64,000 nt of DNA from Rhodothermaceae bacterium (GTDB lineage Bacteria > Bacteroidota > Rhodothermia > Rhodothermales > Bin80), in NCBI GenBank assembly GCA_009841335.1, contig VXLY01000067.1, positions 26,036 through 90,035 on the forward strand. The letters are read 5' to 3'. This document shows positions 18,080 through 26,865 of the stretch, piece by piece. Positions within the stretch are counted from its first letter, which is position 1. Each line of letters begins with the position of its first letter. The notes under the pieces were generated by a model. The model had not been told where the DNA came from. It did not search any database and was given only the letters and a program-made list of their open reading frames with translations. A program made the position numbers and the translations under genes.

Positions 18080-20422
18080 ATGAAAATCAGTTACTACATG
18101 AAAGCACTTTCGGCTGGACTGTTATTGTTCACCTTCGTGCCAATGGCTGCCACGGCCCAGTTCACTGCACAATGGCTGGATATTGGCACATTCCACAGCA
18201 CATGGACAGAGTCAGGAGCCCAGCATGAAGGTAATTCGTCTGCCGCGGATGGTATGGAATGGCCCTCCATTCTGCGTAACAGCAGTCACTTCAGGGCCAA
18301 AGCACTTTGGCTGGGTACAAAGGACTGGACAGATGCCAACGGACAATCCTTCCCATACTTCGTAGCCCGGATTGGTCCTCGGACGGCCGGTGCGGATGTG
18401 ACGTACCCAGTACAAAATGTGCTTATTAGCAAGACGGAGGACACTGTTGTGGAGGTGGATGGAGCCCTGTCGTTCGACAATGTCGCTGTTGTTGACGAGA
18501 TAGATCCAGGGCTTCCGGCCGACCGAATGGTGCATAACGTCCACAATACATATATCGGCGTTACGGTAGATCGGAGGGCATACGCCTATGTCAATCAGGC
18601 TCACGATGACTATAACATCATTGAGTACATTTACACCAACACCGGAAACGTGGACGAAGACGAGGATATCGAACTTCCGAATCAGAACTTGAAAGATACG
18701 TACTTCTTCCGCATCCACCGGTGGAGGGGAAATCTGCAGGGTGCCTGGACAGTCAGCGGTGGCATGGTTTGGGGCAAGTTCAGCATGATTGACGTCGTCG
18801 GAGATGGACATGCAGAGTACCCGATCACATTTACCTCACAGTACCTGTGGATTGGTATTGATCCTGAAACACAGGGAGACTATGATCGCTTTGGTGGGTC
18901 CCTTTTCAACGAGGCCTGGTGGGCACCTCCGGCTGATTCGATTGGACGCTTGACCGGGGCTAGTTACATTGGTCGGGCAACAATTCATGCCGACAACTCG
19001 CCCACGGATTCCCGCTACATTCGCTGCACCATGGCTACCATAGAGACCTGTCAGCCTGCGACCATGGGCTTTATGGACTCTGACGAAGCACTGACAGCTG
19101 ACGGTAGTTCTCACGAAGATTATTACGAGTGGGGGATTCGGACGCGTGAGAATCCTGACCGTATTGATGGTGGGTCCCAGCATATGTGGCCGCATTATGC
19201 TGACCGTATTGAGCCTAGCGGCATATTCTGGGAGGCCAAGAATGACGCCTCCACGGGTAAGCAGGGCGGTCACGCTGTCACGACAGCTTATGGCCCCTAC
19301 GATTTTGCCCCAGGTGAAAGTGTTCGGCTCGTGGTCGTTGAAGGTGTGGGCGGATTGACCATTGATGCCAGTGTCAGGATTGGCAGGGCATTTAAGCTTG
19401 GTGGATTGGATCGCGATTCAGACCTGATCCGCTATGATGCAAATGGGGATGGAATGATTCAGACCGGTACTTTCGATCATTCCATCAATCAGATGGATAT
19501 GGATGGCGATGGAATGTTTGATACATTCGGCCATGGATTGGAGGAGATGACCAAGAATCAGTGGGTTGTAACTGCACGTGATTCGATGTTGCAGACGCTG
19601 CAGCGGGGAATTAACCTCTATGCAGCCAGCAATAACATGAGTGCTTATCCAATTCCCGAAGCACCTCATGCTCCCACGACCTTCAGTGTTGTCGGTCGTC
19701 CGGACAAAGTTGAAGTCAGATGGACGAATCCTGCGGGGGGACCTTCGCGCACAAAATGGCTACTCTATCGGACCTCCCGGTATGAGGACTACATTTACGA
19801 AAGCTGCCTGAACCTTGACTCACAGCAGTATACGGATGGCTCAAATCCAAGAGATCCGGCGGATCCCAGTGCGTCTGGTCAGCAGCACTGCGGCTACGAA
19901 ATGATCGCGTCGCTGGATGCCGGAGCAAATTCCTATGATGATACAGACCTCAACAGGGGAACGGACTACTACTACTATCTACAGGCCGTTGGTGGACCGC
20001 AGCCTATGGATCCAGATGGTATTTCTGGAACGCCAACAGGCGCACCACTTCGCAGCTCTCGCTCCCTCACACAGACCTATCAGCCTGTTAACCTGAAACG
20101 CCCCGCGTATGGGTCAACCGGCACTGTGGAGGATGCACGTATCGTACCTAACCCGGTTAATCTCGGCGCAGATGCTACTGTAAGGTTCGATCAAGAGGAC
20201 CGTGTTGCATTCTTCAATATCCCGGGTAACTGTACGATCAAGATCTATACCGAGATTGGAGAATTGGTCCACACCATTGAGCATAATGACGGTAGTGGTG
20301 ATGAGCTATGGAACTTGACCACCACATCTCGTCAGTTGCTTGTGAGCGGTATCTACATTGCTGTTATTTCAGACAATGACACGGGTGACGAAGCGATTCG
20401 AAAATTCACGGTAATCCGGTAG
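18080..20422 (+). CDS. Large secreted protein with C-terminal T9SS-like domain
   Basis: 780 residues, no family recognised for the main part. A signal peptide ends ATAQ near residue 27. The middle has calcium-loop-like repeats (DANGDGMIQ and DMDGDGMFD, around 455-485). A fibronectin III-like region follows (HAPTTFSVVGRPDKVEVRWTNP, near 535). The last 90 residues (ARIVPNPVNLGADATVRF ... IKIYTEIGELVHTIEH ... LVSGIYIAVISDNDTGDEAIRKFTVIR) have the layout of a type A T9SS sorting domain. It is therefore probably exported through T9SS and attached to the surface. Position between a TonB receptor and a PorV-like gene supports that. Confidence 0.75.
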   Translation: MKISYYMKALSAGLLLFTFVPMAATAQFTAQWLDIGTFHSTWTESGAQHEGNSSAADGMEWPSILRNSSHFRAKALWLGTKDWTDANGQSFPYFVARIGPRTAGADVTYPVQNVLISKTEDTVVEVDGALSFDNVAVVDEIDPGLPADRMVHNVHNTYIGVTVDRRAYAYVNQAHDDYNIIEYIYTNTGNVDEDEDIELPNQNLKDTYFFRIHRWRGNLQGAWTVSGGMVWGKFSMIDVVGDGHAEYPITFTSQYLWIGIDPETQGDYDRFGGSLFNEAWWAPPADSIGRLTGASYIGRATIHADNSPTDSRYIRCTMATIETCQPATMGFMDSDEALTADGSSHEDYYEWGIRTRENPDRIDGGSQHMWPHYADRIEPSGIFWEAKNDASTGKQGGHAVTTAYGPYDFAPGESVRLVVVEGVGGLTIDASVRIGRAFKLGGLDRDSDLIRYDANGDGMIQTGTFDHSINQMDMDGDGMFDTFGHGLEEMTKNQWVVTARDSMLQTLQRGINLYAASNNMSAYPIPEAPHAPTTFSVVGRPDKVEVRWTNPAGGPSRTKWLLYRTSRYEDYIYESCLNLDSQQYTDGSNPRDPADPSASGQQHCGYEMIASLDAGANSYDDTDLNRGTDYYYYLQAVGGPQPMDPDGISGTPTGAPLRSSRSLTQTYQPVNLKRPAYGSTGTVEDARIVPNPVNLGADATVRFDQEDRVAFFNIPGNCTIKIYTEIGELVHTIEHNDGSGDELWNLTTTSRQLLVSGIYIAVISDNDTGDEAIRKFTVIR

Positions 20423-20430
20423 CTGTGTTA

Positions 20431-20467
20431 GCAAGGCGCTCTGGCTGCACAGGGCAGAGCGCCTTGC
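20431..20467 (+). terminator. Very strong hairpin without T-tail
   Basis: GCAAGGCGCTCTG at 20431-20443 pairs perfectly with CAGAGCGCCTTGC at 20455-20467 (13 pairs, 11-base loop), extendable by GTT/AAC past one bulged A. No run of T follows, so it is more likely an mRNA-stabilising or processing element than a classic terminator. It begins nine bases after the preceding stop. Confidence 0.6.
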
Positions 20468-20497
20468 AACACGCAACCCTATAAGACAAACGATGCA

Positions 20498-21565
20498 ATG
20501 AAAAAGCACTACTTCTTTTCAATACTGACGGTCGCCGCACTCCTGCTTGGCAGTGCTTCGATTACATATGGTCAGGCAGGCCTAACCCCGGATACTGAGG
20601 TGGAAACGGACAAGCGCGCCCAGACCGGAATGAAATTCCTGAGCACATCGGTGGATGCCCGCGCTTCTGCTATTGGTTCAGCGCTGACTGCCGAGATGGT
20701 CGGTTCTTCGACTTCAATGTTCTACAATCCTGCGAGTATGGGCTTCATGGTGGGGCGTATGCATGCAGCTGCAACCAGTATGAGCTTTATCGCAGATATC
20801 GGCTATACACAGGCCAGTATTGCGTTCCGTCCTGGTTCAGGGGGCAACTTTGGTGTAGTTGGTGTATCACTGGTTTCGGTGGATTATGGCGACTTCAACT
20901 ATAACGTTCGTGCCAACAATGAAGATGGATTTGTGCAGTTGGGAACCTATCAACCCACGGCCATGGCTGTGGGCCTGGGGTACGCCAGATCATTTGGTGA
21001 CCGTTTCTCGGCGGGCGCCAACGTTAAGCTCGTTTTCCAGGATCTAGGTTCAGGATTTGCGACTTCCCAGGAATTTGATACCGGGGCTGTTACTACAACA
21101 GAGGACTACAGCGCACAGACAGTAGCATTTGATTTCGGTATTGTGTATGCCACCGGGTTTGAGAGCTTGGTTATCGGAATGAGCGCGCGTAACTTTGCCC
21201 AGGAGCAAACCTATGTGCGGGAAAGGTTTGAGTTGCCGCTGACCTTCCAGATCGGAATGTCAATGAACTTGGTTGACCTTACCTCCATGGATCCAGACAT
21301 GCACAGCATTCAGCTTCATGTCGATGCCCAGCGTCCCAGAGACTTTTCTGAGCATGTTCGTTTCGGAGTGGAATACACACTTATGGATATAGTGTCCATT
21401 CGAGGTGGGTTTGAGCAACTGGGCGTGAGCGAAGAGCAGGGATTGAGTGCTGGCGCCGGACTTCGGTATGAGTTCGGAAACGTCCGTGTTGGGGCAGACT
21501 ACGCATATACCCAGTTTGGTGTCTTCGGCACGGTGAACCGCATTGGCCTCCAGATTGGTCTCTAA
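20498..21565 (+). CDS. PorV/PorQ family outer-membrane protein
   Basis: 355 residues with signal peptide MKKHYFFSILTVAALLLGSASITYGQ. The first part has the family pattern GMKFLSTSVDARASAIGSALTAEMVGSSTSMFYNPASMGFM, followed by a predicted 14-strand FadL-like barrel and ending VNRIGLQIGL. PorV-type proteins act as shuttles in type IX secretion, handing cargo from the Sov translocon to the attachment complex. Location directly after a T9SS-like cargo suggests a dedicated partner rather than the housekeeping PorV; that is inference. Confidence 0.85.
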   Translation: MKKHYFFSILTVAALLLGSASITYGQAGLTPDTEVETDKRAQTGMKFLSTSVDARASAIGSALTAEMVGSSTSMFYNPASMGFMVGRMHAAATSMSFIADIGYTQASIAFRPGSGGNFGVVGVSLVSVDYGDFNYNVRANNEDGFVQLGTYQPTAMAVGLGYARSFGDRFSAGANVKLVFQDLGSGFATSQEFDTGAVTTTEDYSAQTVAFDFGIVYATGFESLVIGMSARNFAQEQTYVRERFELPLTFQIGMSMNLVDLTSMDPDMHSIQLHVDAQRPRDFSEHVRFGVEYTLMDIVSIRGGFEQLGVSEEQGLSAGAGLRYEFGNVRVGADYAYTQFGVFGTVNRIGLQIGL

Positions 21566-21610
21566 AACGAAAAATCAATTCATTCCTGAGTAACTAGTAT
21601 TCAGGTTAAT

Positions 21611-21651
21611 AGCGGAGAATTGGGGTTATGCTCCAATTCTCCGCTTTTTTC
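21611..21651 (+). terminator. Rho-independent terminator
   Basis: AGCGGAGAATTGG at 21611-21623 pairs perfectly with CCAATTCTCCGCT at 21633-21645, followed by TTTTTT. The T-run ends only about six bases before the next ATG at 21657, so the three UnbV-type genes either depend on read-through or on a promoter that overlaps this element. Confidence 0.85.
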
Positions 21652-21656
21652 TAGAG

Positions 21657-23372
21657 ATGAGATATTCGGTCGACCACGTACTCATCTGTGGAGTGGCTTG
21701 TGTGATTGCGGCATTGTCTGGATGTGAGAACGCTCCGCCCCCCGAGCTCTCCGACAAACCCATTGGTTTCACCGAGGTCACCGCCGACGCGGGCCTTGGA
21801 GCCTTCCGACATGATAACGGTGCGGATGGAAAGAAATACTACGCGGAGCAAATGGGGTCAGGTGCAGGATTTATTGACTATGACGGCGATGGCTGGCTAG
21901 ACATCTTGCTTCTGGGCGGCGGGTACTGGGATCGCGCCCCGCATGCGTGGTACCAATCATTTTGGATGTATCGCAATATGGGGGATGGCACATTTGAGGA
22001 GGTAACGGACGAGGTGGGCTTGGGGCAACTTTATGCCTTCACGCTTGGCGTGGCAACAGCTGACTTCGACAATGACGGAGACCAGGATATTCTGGTGACG
22101 AATCTCAATGAAAACATGCTCTTGGAAAACAAGGGCGGTGTGTTTGAACACATAAAATCGAGTCTAGGCTTCCACGATGAATGGAGTAGCTCAGCGCTGT
22201 GGATAGATACTAATCGTGATGGATGGCTGGATGTTTACGTAGGCAATTACGCAGACTGGAGCCCGACGCGCGACAAGTTCTGCCCCGAGGGGGGTATGGT
22301 TAAGCTCTACTGCGTTCCCGCGGATTATGAGGGCATATCCAGTCGGTACTTTGAAGCCAGGGGTGATGGCGTGTTCGTTGAGCGAACGCACGAGGCCGGT
22401 ATTTACCACCCGCTGGGAAAGGCCCTTGGTATGGCAGAGTGGGATTTCGATCGTGATGGCTGGCCCGACTTTGTTGTGGCTAATGATGGTGAAGGAGACC
22501 TGCTGTTCATGAACAATCAGGACGGCACATATTCCGAGCGAGGGGTACAGAGTGGGATCGCTTTCAGTGAGCATGGGGAGGCCCGTGCAGGAATGGGTAT
22601 TGATATTGGGGTGATGGATGAAACCGGAGAACCATCAGTTTTTGTGGGTAACTTTTCCACGGAAATGATCGGTGTGTACCGTTATTTGGGCAACGGGCTG
22701 TTTAGCGATCGCGCGGCCAGGTCCCGTATTGGTCAACCGAGCCTGAATACGCTCACCTTCGGATTAATGGTGCTCGATGTCGACCTGGATGGCGACCTGG
22801 ACTTGTTTGTTGCAAACGGACACGTATATCCAGATCGGTTGGTAGGGCAGGATAAGATTACCTATGAACAGCGGGCACAGTTGTTCGAGAACGTTGGCAG
22901 CGGATTCTTTGAAGAGGTCTCCCCTTCAACGACGCCACCTCTGGAGATAGAAATGGTTGCTCGAGGTGCGGCCTACGGAGATTATGACCGTGATGGTGAC
23001 CCGGATATCTTGATCGTCGAGAACGGCGGTCCGGCGCGTTTATGGCGCAATGATGTGACTGGGCGGAATTGGTTACGCGTTACTGTTACGGGGACCGAGG
23101 GGAATCGCGATGCCTTTGGTACTCACGTCCGCGTGTATGCGGGAGATCGGATTCAGGAGCGTCGCATTCGTTCGGGGTCCAGTTATCTCTCCCAAAATGA
23201 GGTGGTTGCTACATTTGGCTTGATGGATAGTCAGGCAATTGACAGCGTTCGTGTGGATTGGGCCGCCGGAGGCTCCCTGACACTGCAGGATGTGCCCATC
23301 AACACAGAGGTTCACGTTACTGAGGGTCAGCAGGGTTGGATCGAACGTTCGATGCCCGGGGCGGCCAAATAG
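21657..23372 (+). CDS. ASPIC/UnbV (CRTAC1-type) lipoprotein, copy 1
   Basis: 571 residues, lipoprotein signal ending LSGC (Cys23). The body is a seven-blade integrin-like propeller of FG-GAP/VCBS repeats with calcium loops: DYDGDGWLDILL, DFDNDGDQDILV, DTNRDGWLDVYV, DFDRDGWPDFVV, DVDLDGDLDLFV, DYDRDGDPDILI. The C-terminus (GTEGNRDAFGTHVRVYAGDRIQERRIRSGSSYLSQNEVVATFGL) is an ASPIC/UnbV domain. Such proteins are thought to sit at the cell surface and bind glycans or partners; no enzyme activity is known. First of three diverged paralogues in a row. Confidence 0.9.
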   Translation: MRYSVDHVLICGVACVIAALSGCENAPPPELSDKPIGFTEVTADAGLGAFRHDNGADGKKYYAEQMGSGAGFIDYDGDGWLDILLLGGGYWDRAPHAWYQSFWMYRNMGDGTFEEVTDEVGLGQLYAFTLGVATADFDNDGDQDILVTNLNENMLLENKGGVFEHIKSSLGFHDEWSSSALWIDTNRDGWLDVYVGNYADWSPTRDKFCPEGGMVKLYCVPADYEGISSRYFEARGDGVFVERTHEAGIYHPLGKALGMAEWDFDRDGWPDFVVANDGEGDLLFMNNQDGTYSERGVQSGIAFSEHGEARAGMGIDIGVMDETGEPSVFVGNFSTEMIGVYRYLGNGLFSDRAARSRIGQPSLNTLTFGLMVLDVDLDGDLDLFVANGHVYPDRLVGQDKITYEQRAQLFENVGSGFFEEVSPSTTPPLEIEMVARGAAYGDYDRDGDPDILIVENGGPARLWRNDVTGRNWLRVTVTGTEGNRDAFGTHVRVYAGDRIQERRIRSGSSYLSQNEVVATFGLMDSQAIDSVRVDWAAGGSLTLQDVPINTEVHVTEGQQGWIERSMPGAAK

Positions 23373-23374
23373 CG

Positions 23375-25039
23375 ATGCGGAACTCAGGCTTGCTTTTTTT
23401 GTGTTTATTGTTTCTCGTCGGATGTGCAACCCGGCCATCGGAGGACTCAGATGACACGGGTCACCTGTTTACTGATGTGACAGAACAGGCAGGACTGAGC
23501 GGAGTACTGCACACGAATGGTGGTTTCGGAGATTCCTGGGCACCGGAAATAGTTGGTGCGGGTGGGGCGTTTATTGATTATGACGGCGATGACCAGCAGG
23601 ATATTCTTGTAGTTACCGGCGGTGCATTCGAGGGAGAACCTCCACTTGGTGCGCATCCAGCGCTGAGACTTTTTCGCAATATGGGAAATGGAACGTTTGC
23701 TGAGGTTACGCAGCCTGCTGGTTTGGCACTCTTGCGCAGCTATAGCCTAGGGGTAACGATCGGAGACTACGACAATGATGGGGATCAGGATATCTATGTG
23801 ACAAATCTAGGCCCAGACTTGTTGTTACGTAACACTGATGGTGTATTCGAGGATGTTGGCCAGGCAGCAGGTGTGGGCGTAATAAGTGAGTGGAGTACTA
23901 GCGCAATGTTCTTTGATGCCAATCTTGATGGGCATCTAGATATCTATGTTGGAACGTATGTACACTGGACGCCCGAAGATGATATTTACTGCAGTTTTGG
24001 TGGAAGCAAAGTTTACTGTACTCCCGAACTCTATGAGGGTATTGCGAGTCGCTACTATGAAAACCAGGGTGATGGTACGTTTACAGAAGCTACGGCAAGA
24101 GCGGGTTTCCTGACGGGTGTGGAGGCCATCCGGGATAAGACACTGGGGGTCGCGGAGATGGATGCGAACGGTGATGGGTGGCCTGACGTAGTTGTGGCTA
24201 ACGACACAGAACGAGATATGCTCTTCATTAATCAGGGCAATGGTTCGTTCATTGAACGCGGAATCACGAGTGGAATAGCCTACGATCAGCACGGCAAACC
24301 CAGGGCGGGTATGGGCATAGATGTTGGCGTCGTGGATGATTCTGGGGAGCCCTCCATATTCGTCGGAAATTTTTCGGATGAGATGGTGGGTGTATACCAG
24401 CACATGGGAGGCGGCATTTTCAGGGATCGGGCATCGGCCTCACGTATAGGGCAACCTAGCTTCAAGACATTAACTTTTGGTTTAGTGCTTTTTGACGTAG
24501 ACCTGGATGCAGATTTGGATCTGTTGATTGCGAATGGACATGTGCAGACGCACATTGCACAGATTGTGGACGGTGTCACTTTTCGTCAGCGACCTCAGTT
24601 GTTCCTGAATGATGGGACAGGGATATTTGCTGAGATGCCACCAGCCGGTTTATTAGCTGAATCCTTTGTAGGGCGTGGGCTTGCCACTGGGGACTATGAT
24701 CGGGATGGGGATTTAGACGTGTTAATAGTAGAAAACAATGGTCCGATACACCTCTGGCGCAATGAATCACAGGGGCGATCATGGCTTCGGGTTGAACTCA
24801 TAGGCACGGAAAGCAACCGAAATGCATATGGCGCTCAGCTCCACCTCTGGACAAATGGCCAGATGCAGGTTCGGCGCATACGCGCGGGATCAAGCTATCT
24901 TTCTCATTCAGAAACAGCAGCGTTCTTTGGATTTGACGGCACTCCAGACAGTTTGCACATACGGTGGCCAAGCGGCAAAGAATCTCGGGAACATGAATTG
25001 GGGATAAATTCCAGACTACTAATTGTAGAAGATGAGTAG
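23375..25039 (+). CDS. ASPIC/UnbV (CRTAC1-type) lipoprotein, copy 2
   Basis: 554 residues from the ATG at 23375, two bases after the previous stop; the frame is open further upstream but this start places the lipoprotein signal (LFLVGC, Cys17) at the N-terminus. The same seven-blade propeller is seen (DYDGDDQQDILV, DYDNDGDQDIYV, DANLDGHLDIYV, DANGDGWPDVVV, DVDLDADLDLLI, DYDRDGDLDVLI) and the ASPIC/UnbV end (GTESNRNAYGAQLHLWTNG ... RAGSSYLSHSE). It shares frame-by-frame layout with copies 1 and 3, including the YCTPELYEGI cysteine segment, but is well diverged. Confidence 0.9.
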   Translation: MRNSGLLFLCLLFLVGCATRPSEDSDDTGHLFTDVTEQAGLSGVLHTNGGFGDSWAPEIVGAGGAFIDYDGDDQQDILVVTGGAFEGEPPLGAHPALRLFRNMGNGTFAEVTQPAGLALLRSYSLGVTIGDYDNDGDQDIYVTNLGPDLLLRNTDGVFEDVGQAAGVGVISEWSTSAMFFDANLDGHLDIYVGTYVHWTPEDDIYCSFGGSKVYCTPELYEGIASRYYENQGDGTFTEATARAGFLTGVEAIRDKTLGVAEMDANGDGWPDVVVANDTERDMLFINQGNGSFIERGITSGIAYDQHGKPRAGMGIDVGVVDDSGEPSIFVGNFSDEMVGVYQHMGGGIFRDRASASRIGQPSFKTLTFGLVLFDVDLDADLDLLIANGHVQTHIAQIVDGVTFRQRPQLFLNDGTGIFAEMPPAGLLAESFVGRGLATGDYDRDGDLDVLIVENNGPIHLWRNESQGRSWLRVELIGTESNRNAYGAQLHLWTNGQMQVRRIRAGSSYLSHSETAAFFGFDGTPDSLHIRWPSGKESREHELGINSRLLIVEDE

Positions 25040-26708
25040 TTCAAGGATTGTCAAGACCGGCCTAATGATTGCGTTGTTCGTTTCGGCGGGCTGTGGATCC
25101 GAAACAGATGAAGAAGCTCCGGAAGTTGGCAGGCGTACGGTTGAGATCGTATTTACTGACGTAACTGAAGAGTCGGGTTTGGGGGACTTCCAGCATGAAA
25201 CAGGTGCTTTCGGAGAAAAGTGGTTTCCAGAGACAATGGGGGCAGGCGGCGGCTTCCTGGATTATGACAGCGATGGGATTCTGGATGTATTGCTTGTTTC
25301 AGGCGGGTTTTTTTCGTCAGGAGAGCAGGTGTCGCCACCAACGCTCCGACTGTATAAGGGCATTGGAGACGGTACGTTTTCAGATGTCACACAGGAGTCT
25401 GGATTGGCAGGATTACAGGCCTACGCCTTTGGCGTTAGCGTTGCGGATTATGATAATGATACTGATGCAGACATTTTCGTCACCGCACTGTACGAGAACC
25501 TCCTGCTTCGTAATGATGAGGGTGTATTTAGCGAAGTCAGTGCAGAAGCAGGGTTGGGAGGCTATCGGGAGTGGAGTGCAGCCGGTGTGTTTATGGATGC
25601 AAATTTAGACGGATGGCTTGACCTTTATGTGGGAAACTATGTTGACTGGACGCCGGAAAAAGATATTTACTGCACACGTGTCGGAGATAAGAAATCCTAT
25701 TGCACACCGGAGCAGTATGAGGGGATATCAGGTCGCTTTTATGTCAACCTAGGCGACGGGACATTTGAAGAGCAATCAGACGATTTCAGGGGTTTGCCTG
25801 GAAAGACACTTGGAGCAGCCAGTTTGGACTACAACAGAGATGGGTGGTCGGATTTGATTGTGGCAAACGATACGCAACGGGATTTGCTTTTCGAAAATCA
25901 ACGGGATGGGACATTCATTGAAAAAGGCATCGTAAGTGGCATTGCGTTTGATGAGACCGGGCGGGCGCGTGCCGGTATGGGACTTGATGTAGGTGTTGTA
26001 GACGAAACTGGCAGAGAAACAGTGTTTGTGGGGCATTTTTCGGGCGAGATGGTTGGTGTTTACCGTCACGCGGGTAGTGGTATTTTTATCGAACGGGCAG
26101 CCGTTTCCCAGATTGGACGTCCCAGTTTACCTACACTTACCTTCGGTCTCTTGCTTGCTGATTTTGATCTGGACGGGGATCTGGACCTTTTGACGGCGAA
26201 CGGCCACATAACTGAAGATATCGGAGAGGTGGAGGAGGGCATAACTTTCCGGCAGCGGACACAACTTTACGTGAACGAAGGGGGTGGTCTATTTTCCGAG
26301 ATTGAGGCAAGTGGCGCTCTGGCAGAACATATGGTAGCCCGGGGCGCAGCCTGGGCGGATTATGATATGGATGGAGATCCAGACGTGCTTATCAGTGAGA
26401 ATGGAGGGCCTGCTCGCCTCTGGCGCAATGACACGCAGCCCGGTAGTTCATTAATCGTTCAATTGACAGGTAACAGCAGTAATCGCGATGGCATTGGCAG
26501 TCGCGTCCGTGTGAAAACAGATCAGGGATGGCAGGAGCGTTATGTGAGAGGAGGCGCAAGCTATCTTTCGCAAAACCAGCAATGGCCGCTTTTTGGGCTT
26601 GGGTTGTCTGCTGTTGCTGATTCCTTGGAGGTATATTGGCCTGATGGTACTTTGACTGTACGAGAGGCAGTACCAGCAGGAGTGATCAAATTAACTGAAG
26701 AATCATAG
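25032..26708 (+). CDS. ASPIC/UnbV (CRTAC1-type) lipoprotein, copy 3
   Basis: 558 residues, start ATG at 25032 overlapping the copy 2 stop by eight bases, so translation is coupled. Lipoprotein signal ends VSAGC (Cys21). Propeller loops DYDSDGILDVLL, DYDNDTDADIFV, DANLDGWLDLYV, DYNRDGWSDLIV, DFDLDGDLDLLT, DYDMDGDPDVLI, then the ASPIC/UnbV domain (GNSSNRDGIGSRVRVKT ... RGGASYLSQNQ). Two cysteines in YCTRVGDKKSYCTPEQYEGI, conserved in all three copies, may form a disulfide. Confidence 0.9.
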   Translation: MSSSRIVKTGLMIALFVSAGCGSETDEEAPEVGRRTVEIVFTDVTEESGLGDFQHETGAFGEKWFPETMGAGGGFLDYDSDGILDVLLVSGGFFSSGEQVSPPTLRLYKGIGDGTFSDVTQESGLAGLQAYAFGVSVADYDNDTDADIFVTALYENLLLRNDEGVFSEVSAEAGLGGYREWSAAGVFMDANLDGWLDLYVGNYVDWTPEKDIYCTRVGDKKSYCTPEQYEGISGRFYVNLGDGTFEEQSDDFRGLPGKTLGAASLDYNRDGWSDLIVANDTQRDLLFENQRDGTFIEKGIVSGIAFDETGRARAGMGLDVGVVDETGRETVFVGHFSGEMVGVYRHAGSGIFIERAAVSQIGRPSLPTLTFGLLLADFDLDGDLDLLTANGHITEDIGEVEEGITFRQRTQLYVNEGGGLFSEIEASGALAEHMVARGAAWADYDMDGDPDVLISENGGPARLWRNDTQPGSSLIVQLTGNSSNRDGIGSRVRVKTDQGWQERYVRGGASYLSQNQQWPLFGLGLSAVADSLEVYWPDGTLTVREAVPAGVIKLTEES

Positions 26709-26727
26709 CCTATTCATAAATATCCTA

Positions 26728-26756
26728 TTGAAACCGGATACGCGCGTCTGCATAAG
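26728..26756 (+). promoter_or_regulatory. Weak promoter-like sequence before TPR gene
   Basis: TTGAAA at 26728-26733 and CATAAG at 26751-26756 with a 17-base spacer, in the 157-base gap between the third UnbV gene and the TPR gene. The gap is the largest in this block after the receptor, so an internal promoter is plausible but unproven. Confidence 0.25.
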
Positions 26757-26865
26757 CTTCTAGGATCCACATACCAGGATAAGGCATCGGTGGGGTATGC
26801 ATATAGTGCCATCGTCCGGTGGTGACCTGGTTGCGACGATTTGAAATGATTCCTTCCACGGTACA

